NCBI GenBank assembly: GCA_037447655.1
Contig: JBBHKE010000968.1
Location: forward strand, 62,001 to 126,000
Source of the DNA: Zygnema cylindricum
Taxonomy: Eukaryota; Streptophyta; Zygnematophyceae; Zygnematales; Zygnemataceae
Direction of reading: 5' to 3'
Length of the DNA stretch: 64,000 bases
Shown here: in pieces, positions 1 to 10,723 of the stretch
Position numbering within the stretch: position 1 is the first letter of the stretch
Layout of the letters: each line of letters begins with the position of its first letter
Program-made: the position numbers and the translations under genes
Notes under the pieces: model-generated
Told to the model about the DNA's origin: nothing
The model's database searches: none
What the model saw: only the letters and a program-made list of their open reading frames with translations

Positions 1-512
1 GAGCTTTATAATAAACGTTGTTTGTTACAAGAATTTATTGTTAGCGCAATCACAAATTTGAGTTATAAACATAGTTGAGAGTTTATTTGAACAGTTTTTG
101 TGAGCGCTATCAATAAAAAATGTTTGTTACCAATATTTTCGTTAGCGCAAACACAAAGTTGTGTAACAAACATGGTTTTGAATTTATTTTACCTCTTTTT
201 ATGAGAGCGAAAAATAAACGTTGCTTGTTAAAATATCTTTGTTAGCCCGAACTCAAATTTGTGAGAGAAACATAGTTGAGGGTTTTTTTTTACTGTTTTT
301 GTGAGCGTAATAATAAATGTTGTTTATTACAAGAATTTAATGTTAGCGCAAACACAAATTTGAGTTATAAACATGGTTGAGAGTTTATTTGAACCATTTT
401 TATGAGTGCTAACATTATAAAGTGTTTGATACCAATATTGTTGTTAGCAGAAACAAAAAGTTGTGTTTCAAACATGGTTCGGAGTTTATTTTACCTCTTT
501 TTGTGAGCAATC
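1..512. repeat. Satellite array of ~100-bp monomers with a three-monomer higher-order unit
   Basis: Five consecutive ~100-bp segments share the same order of words: a variant of GTTAGCGCAAACACAAA, then AAACATGGTTGAGAGTTTATTT, then TTTTTGTGAGCG with TTTGTTAC. Segment 1 (about 1-100) is much closer to segment 4 (about 301-404) than to its neighbour. Segment 2 (about 101-200) pairs likewise with segment 5 (about 405-504). The period is therefore a ~300-bp higher-order unit. The array is open at the left window edge and ends near 512. It may be a centromeric or heterochromatic satellite; this is inference. Confidence 0.8.
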
Positions 513-2426
513 AAAATGGCAAATAGATGACTGATGCATCAAGAACCGAATCAACTACATGCTGGGAAAGCTTCTTAAATTACAAGCAATTCATCGGCAT
601 CAGGGAAAATAGTGCCAAATTGCTTATGGAGGTTTTCCTTTCCAAAATCATAAATTAGTGTTGTCAATGCTAATCAATGAGTGAATATCAAGCTGTCATG
701 TCACTCAACAAAAAATTAGGCTTTCCATGTTAATACTAATATCTTAACAACTACGGAAGTTATTTTTTATTCTTATTATTTGGGACAATTGATAAGGTTA
801 AAGCTTTTAGGGCACTTGCCATACGAGGGTGGAATCCCAATCTGAACTCCTTTCACTTTTGGACAAGCCGGACTCAGAAAACCTTTGAAGGTAAATGTGG
901 TTTCTTGCTGAGGTGCACAAAATTTTGTTTCAACGAGTCAAATTCCAAGGGTGACTGGTAAACAATGATCCAGTTATTAGCTTCCTAATCTAACAACCAA
1001 CAATAAAGTACACCACAAAACTCTACTAGAGTTTCGCATGAGAACTAGTTTGAGGTTAAATATTCTACGAAAGACATGGAAGGTTATGAACGCCTTTGTC
1101 AAGTCATATTAATAATAAAAAATTAATTATATAAACAATATTTTTCTGGTAGAGAACACAAAAAATCACTCCGATGTCTTATGAACTAACAACGATTCAC
1201 AATATGCTGGACGATGTGAAACTTTGAATTACATATTTTTTTTCTATTGATGTCATTGAACGACCAGATAATGTGCTGGTAATAGTTTTGTAGTCTCTCA
1301 GAACACGTGTTTATTTTCTTACAAATCACAGTATTTGCATCGAATTTAACTTGTCGCGTTTGTGTTCTATGGTCCATCTTCAACCATATTGGAAATGCCA
1401 AACATTCTTGCTCATCCGCATTAATTCGTTTATAGAATAATTACAAAACAGGAATGCACTAATGTTATGGTGATTGCCTGTACATGTTTGCATAGTTTGA
1501 CAATTTTGTAAAAAAAATTAACGCTTGTTTATCTTGGGTGATTGGAAGTATCCAAAACGTAGCTTTGTGTGATGATTTCGGTTTCCACAATATACAATAA
1601 CTGTAAATTCTACTCTTTTTCCACATGAAAATTTAAATTTGACCTAAGAATACCAGCCAAATGAGGTTTTTCTTTTCCTCGGATTCTTCAATTGAATATT
1701 CTAGTATTCAAACGGGAAACATCCTAGCAGTTTGATTAATGACACGCTAGTTTACAATAAGTTTTGTTTTTGAAAAGAACAGTAGTATTCGGGGAGGACC
1801 TAGAAGACCTGAAGATTTATGACAATAGGCTCAAAACTGATCATAGATTTTTCTTTGACTTTAAAAGCAAGCATGGAAAAATTAAAAGGAAAAGTTCCAC
1901 CGAGTAAGTTTTTATTCTAGTTTCCAAAATAGTCATGATTTGTTTTGATGTATTTTAGTTTACTCGTGGTATGAAAACGTGTAAAGAAACCACTCATTTT
2001 TTTTTCTTGTTTCGTTGAAACCACAATAGCTTTTACTCTTTGTTGTCGAGTTTTTCGCATTACCTATTTATCTTATATACAAATCAACAATAACTTTCAA
2101 AATATAATTTCCCTTCTAATTTTTGAAAATTCGCACGTTTGTTAATATTTCTCATTTTTTATGTTCATATTTTTGGAAAACTTATTGATTGGATAATTGA
2201 TAGTTATAACTTAGTCAATTTTCGAGAAAATATCATAAATCTGGTACCAAATTTCTTCAGATGGTTCCCTGACTCCTAACCAAAGGTCGGATTCTGCCCA
2301 TAAGAGTTGCTCAAGTTATGTGTGTTGGAAATTGGACCTATTTGGGTTTTTAACCAAAATACGAGGTTCAAAAGTGCAAAATAAAGTGTTAAAGAAATCA
2401 TTTTACACGGAATTATGGAAACTTAC
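513..2426. other. AT-rich stretch with two or three possible isolated exons, not assigned
   Basis: No long ORF is present. Two minus-strand stretches look exon-like. About 830-960 is open for over 30 codons and cysteine-rich, with motifs KFCAPQQ, SPACPKV and GKCPKSF. About 583-645 is open and ends in a stop after the residues FPDADELLVI. A plus-strand stretch at about 1775-1902 is open for ~40 codons and ends at a GTAAGT donor-like site. I recognise none of them. The minus-strand ones lie downstream of the LRR receptor's transmembrane exon and could be its last exons or a separate gene. I could not find kinase motifs (VAVK, HRDLK, DFG) here by eye. Confidence 0.25.
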
Positions 2427-2546
2427 TTTTGAAAATCCACAGATAAGCGGCAAGTGTTGCAACAACAATGAGAAAAATAGATCCCACAACAATAATATTT
2501 ATTGCATAGATTGGTAAGTGCGGAAGAGGATCGTTGACGATAAAAC
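2427..2546 (-). pseudogene. Transmembrane exon of the LRR receptor
   Basis: Between a GATAG acceptor and a GTAAGT donor lies a 120-bp open exon. Its residues ~12-35 form a single hydrophobic helix (INIIVVGSIFLIVVATLA, then AYLWIF) ending at K. The preceding residues are polar and proline-rich (NDPLPHLPIYA). This fits the membrane-crossing segment of an LRR receptor, with the cytoplasmic side towards lower coordinates. The cytoplasmic exons were not identified. Confidence 0.6.
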
Positions 2547-3801
2547 CTATCAAAAGTAAAATTACGTTTTTGACAAAGTCAATATGCCAAAATTTGTCAA
2601 TTGCAAAAGATCACATTTCCCTGTGTAACTCGTTTGCAAAACAAAAATTGAAGACCAAGCCAGAGACTGCATTCAAGGTTACCATAATGCTAAAAGGAAA
2701 TTCTTTAGGATAATAGAAATAGCTCTCACACATTTTCTGAAAAACGAAAACTTGATTTGAATATGCATTTTGGGACAAAAAAATCAGCTCATGACAAAGT
2801 CTATAATTATCCATGAGTCATCCAAGGAAGACTTTGAAAAAATCAAAACCAAGATAGACCACCAATGAAAAGTATAATTAATCAGGAGGAATCCAGTTTT
2901 TGACGCGATAATATCAAGGTTCTTATCACAACACCTGTTTAAATAACACTACTTCAAATGTTAAAATGTGTATGAGACAGATCTTTGTGCCCATCCTTTT
3001 CCATTGGAACGCATAAATCATTAATTATCTCATAGATTACAAAACATCAACAATGTCAGAATTTGAATTTTTGAATTTCTGGCCTGGGTCCGACATGAAA
3101 GGTATTTTGCAATATCTCACCTCCTTTGCATTTGGCTTGGAGATTGTTGGGAAGAAAACTGCGTCTCACAATGACCAAATCCCATATCAATATTTGTTAT
3201 TGTTATCGTCATGTTATTTATTGATTACTTTATTTGATTGATCACGTAAAATATTATCTTTCATCACCAATAATTGCTTTATTTACCTTAAAGAGAATGC
3301 GTCAATTTGCACAATGGACCCCTTTACGAAGTGTGAAACATTCAGCTCTAGTTGTAAAAAGATATCGAAAAAGGGCATCCTACCTATACATAGAGCAGTT
3401 GGTGAGGTTGTTTGTAAAAAATAAGTCAGCACACGTCCGGATAAGTGGTTGTTGCTCAAATTTCTGTCCGTACAGAAAAACCGTCGGAAGTGAATCATTG
3501 GAGACCACGATTGACTAAAAAATTAATCTCTAGGAACAATGGCAAAAGTGCTCGACGATTTACAACCCTTTGTCAACTTAAAAAAAATGGAACACTTTTA
3601 AAACATCAACATATTGTCACCATTTCATAATATTTAGATATAAAGTGCTCTAAGCCATAAAGATCGCATCTTCTGATGAAAACATAAGGAACAAGCTGTG
3701 CCATTCGAATTGCCTATCAAGAACCTTAGAAGATGGAATTCCAAAACAATAGACTTTATAGGAAATGCAGCTTGCATCTATGTCTCTCTTAAACTACTCA
3801 C

Positions 3802-3870
3802 AAATGTTTGAGGGAAAGTCCTCCAAGTAGTTGAGGAATTTTTCCACTCAACTGGTTGTCCGATAAGTCT
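3802..3870 (-). pseudogene. 69-bp LRR exon
   Basis: Acceptor CTACCAG and donor GTGAGT bracket 69 bp encoding RDLSDNQLSGKIPQLLGGL followed by SLKHL. It is the last LRR that I can recognise before the transmembrane exon. Confidence 0.7.
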
Positions 3871-4933
3871 CTGGTAGCACATGATACCACCATTGGGACT
3901 AAGAAATTAAATTTCCAAGGCTCTTGCAAAATCTTTCATATAAATGATTTAAATCCTAACGTAATATATTCACTGATTGACTGAAATACCAACTAGATGG
4001 CATTAACAAAAAAAACTTTTACCCCACAAAGCCAGTTTGGATTAATGAACAATCTAGAAAACGGATAAGGAGTTATACTTAAGCTTGTGTTACATCCATG
4101 TCATTGGTGTTTTGTTTTTCGAAGATAGGTTTACTACGTATTTTATTTATGTTAAAAAAAAAAAAAATGACTTTTTTATTTTGGCCCTGTTTTTTTTAAA
4201 TAACTTTGGAAAGGCCAACTGCCCTACGAAGATGTATATTAACAAAACTATAAACCACGCTTGTAATTTAAAAAAAAAAAAAGGTGGCGTCCATAGGAAA
4301 AAATTGTCGTTCAAATAAGATCTCATATTACGCATTTGGTACTGTATACCAAATGAATGAAGCGTCTAATTATGGTCATTGATTTAAATTTTCATGTATT
4401 GCAAAGGAGCACCGATGATAAAAATGCCGAATGCAAAGAACTTTCTTCTCTTATTTAGTGGATCTTTTGGACTAAATTTCGATTTTTCCATAAAAATTTC
4501 TCTATTGAATGAACTTTTGATGTCACTTTTGCCTTTCAGAAGGTCAGTGCTTCACCAAAGAACGTTAAATATGCTGTCATGTATCTCACAAAAGGATTAC
4601 GAGTGTATGGCTTTTAAAGAAAAACGTATTTGCAAGCTGTTTGTCTTATTTGAAGATAAGTAAATTTTGATAAAGTTATGACTCTTGTTTTTCTCATTTT
4701 GTCACTATTACTTGCACCGTGCTTTAGAAAAGGTTAAAAGAAAGCTTCTGGATATTTGGGGTTCAACAAACCAAATAAGAAACAAAACACAAAGTGTTCT
4801 AGCCTAATTTTTTATTTTTTTTCTGGGTAGATCACCAGTCAGTTTGAACGCCCCTTTCTAGGCATCTGTCCCTAGAAAAGCACCTGAAACTGCCTAAGTG
4901 TTTTTAATCATAGAAATCCAAGGTATAACTCAC

Positions 4934-5005
4934 AAAATAGAAAGTCTTTGCAGGTTTCCAATCTTCTCTGATATAGTGCCATTGAGATTGCATCCGCTCA
5001 AATTC
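4934..5005 (-). pseudogene. 72-bp LRR exon
   Basis: Bracketed by AAAAAG and GTGAGT, exactly 72 bp. The repeat reads NLSGCNLNGTISEKIGNL and then QRLSIL, with the expected leucines. Confidence 0.7.
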
Positions 5006-5400
5006 CTTTTTCAGGGCAACAGGTAAAATATTAGAGGGTTGCACCTGTCTAGAAAAATGTTATATTTGAGTCGTCTAAGAAAACCAGCGTAAAAAATTTG
5101 GTAACAGTTTGAGGATGCGCCTAACCACGTTAATTCTTGTGGAGAACGATTTACCTACCAAGACTGTTGTGTGTTAAACTCTTCTTTTGACGCACTTCCA
5201 ATCACAAAATGATCACAGTTTGATGACTAAGGCGTTTGCTCCTCCGTGCTACTCTCGCACTGCAAATTTGTAGCGCTAATTCTGATTGAGTTATCGAATT
5301 GATTGGTTTTTAAGTCTTTTCCTTTAAACTTAAAATTGAAAACGCCATTGTGACAAAAACAGTAAATATTTATCAACAAAGGAGAGTTTGTAATGCTCAC

Positions 5401-5520
5401 AAATATGATAGACCAGAAAAACTTGCAGATCTGTATATCTGAAGTGAATCATCGTAAACAAATTCCTCAGTCCCAAAGGTATCGGGAATTTCAAAACCAA
5501 ATGGGTTGTTGGACAAATCC
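5401..5520 (-). pseudogene. 120-bp LRR exon
   Basis: Acceptor ACACCAG and donor GTGAGC bracket 120 bp. It begins DLSNNPFGFEIPDTFG and ends SGLSYL. The middle (EEFVYDDSLQIYRSA) does not fit the LRR consensus, so this may be one and a half repeats or a decayed exon. Confidence 0.55.
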
Positions 5521-5696
5521 CTGGTGTAAACACAGAAAACGACAAAGTCTTCTCAGCTTTCAAAACTAAATCAAAACCTAGAATTATCAGCAAAAGCCAC
5601 AAGCTTGCTTGATTTATGTTGATGCCCTGTGAATAAAACCTACATATCCACTGGCCGGTTGTGAAAATAACAAAAACAAAAAGTAATTGTACTTAC

Positions 5697-5768
5697 AAAA
5701 CTTGGAGAAATGAAAAGTTTCCGAAATAAGACGGAATAGCACCGGTGATGTTGTTGTTGTCAAAATAC
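5697..5768 (-). pseudogene. 72-bp LRR exon
   Basis: Acceptor TTATAG and donor GTAAGT define exactly 72 bp. The repeat reads YFDNNNITGAIPSYFGN followed by FSFLQVL, a textbook plant LRR. Confidence 0.75.
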
Positions 5769-6635
5769 CTATAACAATTAAAAGTTTGGCATGGAGATAA
5801 AACAACTGTAGTATCCTTAATACTATAGAAATCTCAAAGAATAGACGATAAAGATGGGAGTTTTAGACCAGCAAAATAGGTCAACTGGAGCATGTCTTTC
5901 AGGCTACCCTATTACTCAGTTTGGTTCACAATTTCAAATTTTGCTAAAGGCATGGCAAGACCATAGCTTGCCTTTGATTTTCAATACCGTCACATAGATG
6001 ACAAGCAAGCTAAAGATAGTATGCAGAAAAAAAAAGTGAAAATTGAACTGAAGGGACAGATAACAATAAGGTAATGATCGACAATCTAAAGTGATATACA
6101 TAATGCTAAAACAAAAAACAGATTATTTCAAGGATAAAAAACTTATAGTTCACTATCAACAATGTAATAGCAGTTTTCAAAGAGGAACATATCATAAATA
6201 ACTAAAGGTGCATTGATTTCAAGTCAAATAATGAAAATCACCTTATACCTTTCAAGCCATTCGAATGTTTATAACATTTCGAATGTTTTACAATATCACT
6301 GTTTTAGTATTTCAGAGATGCCTGCATTGTTACCTTCCATTTATTTTTACCATAAATTTTCCAATATAGATGCAAATGTGGCGTTAGGTTCAAGAAAGGT
6401 GATATTTGTGTTATTCAACCACATTTGTTCCCAAATTTCAATGCTACAACCAAGATACCCACCCAAAATGTTTCATTTCAGCTAAACCAGTCTGAAAGAT
6501 TTTGTAGGTGACTTGACCCATATTCAAAGCTAATTCACGAAAAGAAAGAAAAAGATAACACTTTTTCTCTGAAAATTGGAACCTCATTTAAATGCTTCCG
6601 CTTTAGGTAGATTTCTAAAACTGGTTCGTACTCAC

Positions 6636-6704
6636 ACTTCTTCAAGTCCAGTGTACTTTTTAATCCACACTGGAATTTCGTCTATTGAGTTGTTCCTAAC
6701 ATTC
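6636..6704 (-). pseudogene. 69-bp LRR exon
   Basis: Acceptor TTTGTAG and donor GTGAGT bracket 69 bp encoding NVRNNSIDEIPVWIKKYTGL, an LRR with the N-x-x-x-x-I-P signature. The donor could lie two bases either way because of a GTGTGAGT string. Confidence 0.65.
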
Positions 6705-6827
6705 CTACAAACATAACAGTCAACATCACCTTGTTCATATTGGTTAATCTCAGCAATGCCAAATATTGAAAATAAGTTTAGCAACTATGAAACTTAAAAT
6801 TGAAAAGACGATGTTTGAAAAACTCAC

Positions 6828-6899
6828 ATAATCTTAAGGTGTGTAGAAGTGCTTTGCCAAAAAATCGGAAATTTGCTAAGCCGATTTCCTCGAAGGTTC
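6828..6899 (-). pseudogene. 72-bp LRR exon
   Basis: Flanked by a TTAG acceptor and a GTGAGT donor and exactly 72 bp long, it encodes one LRR (NLRGNRLSKFPIFW...THL). A 24-residue repeat per exon is the classic pattern of several plant LRR receptor families. Confidence 0.7.
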
Positions 6900-7206
6900 C
6901 TAACATCAAGATGATGAAAGAATAAGTAAAGTACATTGTTGATGGAAGCCAGCGAAAGGCAAGATGGCAACAAACATGGGTCTTGTCATGTCAATGTTTT
7001 TCGCTCTGTAAATATTGATGAGAATTGATACAACCGAGAGTTTTCTGAAAAACCTTTGCAGACAATCACCGTTTATGAAAAACTCAAATCTACTTATAGG
7101 TACTACCCTAAATATTATTTGACAAATGTAAACCAACAATGCGTCACATAGTGTAACTGCGACATGCATTCTAATTTCACCATAAAATATAAAACACGGT
7201 CTTACA

Positions 7207-8505
7207 AGCTGTGGAGTTTGCAGTCTTCAAAAAAAGACAAAGGAATGTCACCAGTGAAATTAATCTTGCTCAAGTCAAGCTCTCGTAAATATGTCGGTTT
7301 GTTTCCCAAGCTAACTGGAATTTTTCCATTGAATAAATTATGAGAAAGATCAATTGTCTCCATCATAACCCATCTAGTCTTAGTGGGAAGAAGTCCACTG
7401 AAATGGTTGCCACTGAGGTTTAGCTCTGCTAAGTTTGACAATCCAATAACTTGGAAATATTTCCAGACAAATTATTGTTTGCCACATTGAAAGTGGTGAC
7501 ATTTGTATCATTTAGCTTGGCAGTTCGCCCGAGAATTCGTTATTATCTAAATATAGATGTTTTAAGCCTGTCAGCCCTAAGAAGTCAAAAATGGTGCCAC
7601 TGAGATAATTGTGCCCAAGAGGAAGAGTAGCGAGATAAACACAATTTCCGCCACTAAAACTTGATAAAATTTCCCCAGTTAACATGTTTTGGCTCACATT
7701 TAGGTATTTGATAGTCGAATTCGAGTCATCAGCGCACAGAATTTTAAGAAACTCAGTAACATTGCCGCTTGCAAAATTATTTGAAAGATCAGAAAAGGAT
7801 TTTTTTTTCATTTGCAAGACTAGGAGCTATATCTCCTTTAAAGTTATTCGAGTTAAGTAAAACAGTGCTATTTAGGGTGCTGAAGATGAAAGTGTTTGGG
7901 AGGCTTCCAGATAAGGAATTATGACTGAGGTCAATATAGGAAAGGTTTGGAAGGGATACTAGAGCCACGGGAACCAAGCCAATGAGATTCATCGACGATA
8001 AAGCAACAGTTTGAAGAGTGGCAGGCCAGCTGGCACTTGCAGATGGAAGATTAGAAGGAGACATTTTGATGTTTTCACTGAGACTAAGATACTCCAGATT
8101 CGATAACTTCCCAATCCATTCTGGAAAGTGTCCGGTAAAATCATTATCATCCATGCTTAATTTAGTTAAGCCTGTCAAGTTGTCAAATGGAATTCTACCC
8201 ATTTGTCCGCTAAACTGATAAGAGTCGAGAGAGAGAGATACTCAAGTTTGGTCAGTTTCCCCACCACATCCACAGTTCCCTTCAGGCTATTGTTCCTTAT
8301 GTCCATATATGATATGTCAAGTTTCTTAGGTTTCCCCAACTGCCTGGAATGTGTCCCGTTAGGATGCTGGCATGTACATTTAACAATTCCAAATCCGTCA
8401 AGTTTCCGACGGACGGCGGCAGACTGCCGGCTAGCAAAGAATCGCCGAGATTAATTTCAGTCACTCTGTACTTGCCACGACACGTGTCACGTGGTCGGTG
8501 ATTAC
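7207..8505 (-). pseudogene. LRR receptor main repeat block, frameshifted
   Basis: It starts with the second cap half and first repeat (TCRGKYRVTEINL, then GSLPPSVGNLTDL) and continues with plant-specific LRRs of the form LxxLxLSxNxLxGxIPxxL. Examples are LSNLAELNLSGNHFSGLLP, LSYIDLSHNSLSGSLP and IKYLNVSQNMLTGEI. Roughly a dozen or more repeats can be traced, but the frame changes near 8295, 8225, 7800, 7515 and 7440, each time within a recognisable repeat. The block ends at a GTAAGA donor (exon edge 7207). Repeat number and spacing are otherwise typical of plant receptor ectodomains. Confidence 0.8.
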
Positions 8506-9087
8506 TGTCACGATTCATTGAAATAATCGTACGCACGCGGAATCGGTTCGATTTCGCGAAAGAAGAAACTGTACTTTCTAGAATGTATAGAAAGTACATT
8601 CAAGTATGTTTTCAAGAAAGTACTCTATGTTTGTTTCGCGAAACATTTGTCGTTTCGTTTCGCGTCTAGAACTTTCGTACGTCTAGTTTAGTACGATAGT
8701 ACTTATAGTTTTGTCTAGTACTTTCGTTTTGGTTTGTCGTTTTGCTATGTTTCAGTCCTTAGTGAGAATTCGAGTGTTCTAGTTTAATCCATTGACAGGT
8801 GGCAGATTTATAGAGGCTTCTTGGCGGCGCACGCTCACACGTGACGCCATGGTAGGTATTGTATTTAAGGGACACCATGAATGTGTGTTAAACAACAAAA
8901 AATCAAGCAAGGAATACAAGGAGTAGAGACAAGGAGATAGAGGAGCAAAATTTGTAAATTCGGGTTTTTATTAATAAAAGAAATTTCCGTTATGTCTCTT
9001 CAATGTTGATTTAATGTTTTACATTCTGAATGCTTCTGTTGCCATAATTTTTGGAAGTGCACTCAGAGTTTATTACCGATCCTTTCA
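8506..9087. mobile_element. Solo LTR (582 bp) inside the LRR receptor gene
   Basis: The segment starts TGTCACGATTC, ends CCTTTCA and is flanked on both sides by the 5-bp direct repeat ATTAC (8501-8505 and 9088-9092). TG...CA ends plus a 5-bp duplication are the hallmark of LTR-element integration. No internal region is present, so this is a solo LTR left by LTR-LTR recombination. It contains a TATTTAAGGG box near 8857 and an AATAAA near 8973, consistent with plus-strand orientation. It interrupts the LRRNT codons of the receptor gene. The superfamily is not determined, and its sequence is unlike the copia LTRs at 25-47 kb. Confidence 0.85.
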
Positions 9088-9386
9088 ATTACTGGCCAGC
9101 AGCATACATTGTCAGCGGCTTGCCATTCTCGGTCGTTTGCCAACCCTAAATACGGGAGAGCTTCCTGCAGAGCTGCCACGTCAGCATCATCAAGGAGAAT
9201 GTCGCAGTCACCATAATACGCCAAAGTCGTACAGAGGAGAAGGATTGTACCAAAAAAAAAAAAGCTGGGAAGGAGCGCTATAAAGGGGGATGGGAGGAGA
9301 AGAAGATAGGAGAGAGAAAATGAGGAGGGAGAGGAGGGCGAGTGGATATTCAAATAACGAGAGAGCCAAGAAGCAGGATAGGACAA
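9088..9386 (-). pseudogene. LRR receptor N-terminus: hydrophobic leader and LRRNT cap
   Basis: The open frame from 9386 has a hydrophobic run (residues ~25-55, with LLLLP and FFFFGTILLL) followed by an LRRNT-type cap: an acidic-hydrophobic helix (DDADVAALQEALPYL), then W and the paired cysteines of NVCCWP. This is the arrangement that precedes the first LRR in plant receptors. The ATG at 9386 lies ~25 residues before the hydrophobic core, which is long for a signal peptide, and no closer ATG exists, so the true start may be lost. The frame is cut at 9088-9092 by a solo LTR and resumes at 8505. Confidence 0.7.
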
Positions 9387-9600
9387 AAGAGATGCAAAAA
9401 CGAGAATTGAAAAGGAGAAAAAGAGTAGGGAAAGGAGAGAATTTTAGGAGTACAGTCTAAAAGTGGTGCAGGAGAGCGAGGCGAAGGGCGAGGAGAGGGA
9501 GAAGGGTCAGGGGAAGGTGGAGAGGCAGGGGGAGAGGGAGGAGGGAGGAGGATGCGGAGGAGGGAGGGTAGGTGGAGGTTGAATGGGTGGAGGATGATTT
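9245..9600. repeat. Purine-rich (GA/GGA) low-complexity tract
   Basis: The plus strand is almost pure purine for ~350 bp (GGGAGAGGGAGGAGGGAGG-like words). The start of the tract overlaps the LRR leader frame on the other strand. A TGCCACGTCAGCA motif (9174-9186) sits just before it, repeating the pairing of a CT-rich tract with that motif seen at 58.3-58.8 kb on the opposite strand. Confidence 0.7.
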
Positions 9601-10186
9601 CTAGTTCTGTACTTCGAATGCATTCTCGGGAAAAAGTACACGGTTTGTACTATTTTGACTTACGACTGACGGTTTTTCGCCGATTTAACTTTAAGGTTTT
9701 TTTCCTTTTTGAAATTTGTACGGAATTTTAGTACGGACTGGTCGTACGGAATTATGGTAACTGAGAGGAAAGTCAATTCACTACTACAACTCTTTCCAAC
9801 AAATTATACCAGGGGGAGGTTGAGGGGCACAGGGTGAGGTTGAGGGGAACGGTTGTGGATGAGACGGAGGTCGGGGGGGGGAAAGAGGGAAGGTTGATAG
9901 TATTTGGTTCTGTACTTTTATATGCATTTTCGTATTACAACGGTTTTGTACTGTTTTATCGTACGACCAGAGGTATTTCTCGGTTGGTAACATTTTGGTT
10001 CTGTTTTCGCATTACAACGGTTTCGTTCTATTTCCACGTTTTACGTACGACCAGAGGTACAATATTTTGCTGTTGAAACGAAGAGCCCGCCGTTTCGACT
10101 GTCGTCTGTGCGAACTATAACAGCTAATAAGAGTGAAGTTCCATGAGTTTATTCTGTAATTGTACGGCTAACATTGTAGGATGCTA
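9601..10186. other. Non-coding stretch with repeated GTACGACCAGAGGTA words
   Basis: No gene seen. It holds an internal near-duplication: CGTACGACCAGAGGTA occurs near 9960 and again near 10046, each after a TTCTGT..TTTTCGNATTACAACGGTTT block (9905 and 9999). The GTACG density is high. Confidence 0.4.
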
Positions 10187-10723
10187 CACCGCCAATCGTT
10201 ATTAGCGTTGTGTACGCTAATTCCGTCCCGCTTTTTTTTTTTTAATTCTCCATTAGCGTAGTTCATTCTATTTTTTTCTTTATTCTATTTAGGGTTATGT
10301 TTAGTACGCTTTCTATTAAATAGAGTGGTGTACGATCAGTGTCAGACCGTACACAAATGTACCTTTTTAAGTTAAAATTACAATAAATTAGTTTTAGTAT
10401 CCGCGGACGCATGAGAATGTGCGTTCTAAAAAGGAAAAAAAACCAGGTCGTAAAAAATCCTGCTCGCACATATTCGTCCGACAGCCGCGTTTCGACCGTG
10501 TGAATGTACGATTTGTGTACGATTTGTCAGATTTTGTACGAAGACCTATATTAGTGTAAGCATGTTTGCGACCACCATTTTTTTTTCAAAGATCCAAATT
10601 ACCATAACCAAACAATTAGAATGTATGATTTTTTCCAAAATTTTCAAATTCTTAAATAGTATACACCACGGTAATTATTTTTATACGCTAAAAAACCTTA
10701 CACGCTAATAACGATTGGCGGTG
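10187..10723. mobile_element. MITE, 537 bp, CACCG-type TIR at TA target
   Basis: The ends are inverted repeats identical over about 22 bp (CACCGCCAATCGTTATTAG..), and each end is flanked by TA (10185-10186 and 10724-10725). No transposase is encoded. A partial relative lies at ~53.6-54.08 kb (shared words GTGGTGTACG, CCGTACA.AAATGTACCTTTT). TA duplication suggests a Tc1/mariner-type transposase source, but the TIR is not one I can assign. Confidence 0.8.

Larger units (their letters stand above)
2427..9386 (-). pseudogene. Decayed multi-exon LRR receptor-like gene (whole locus)
   Basis: Plant LRR receptors bind peptides or carbohydrates at the cell surface. In minus-strand order the locus shows: a hydrophobic segment and an LRRNT cap with the paired-Cys motif NVCCW (9088-9386); a long LRR block (7207-8505); short LRR exons at 6828-6899, 6636-6704, 5697-5768, 5401-5520, 4934-5005 and 3802-3870; and a transmembrane exon (2427-2546). 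Most short exons are 69 or 72 bp with AG/GT borders, one LRR each. At least five reading-frame breaks in the LRR block and an LTR inserted in the LRRNT region make it a pseudogene. No kinase domain was found downstream, so it may be receptor-like protein rather than receptor kinase. More exons could lie in the gaps. Confidence 0.8.

Noticed and set aside
1-2426. Kinase domain of the LRR receptor
   Set aside because: Looked for VAVK, HRDLK, DFG and APE equivalents in minus-strand frames and saw none; the gene may be a receptor-like protein or its 3' part may be gone.
3234-3630. Overlapping frames of 94, 71 and 61 codons
   Set aside because: Open on both strands, no motif, and located between receptor exons; treated as intron sequence.
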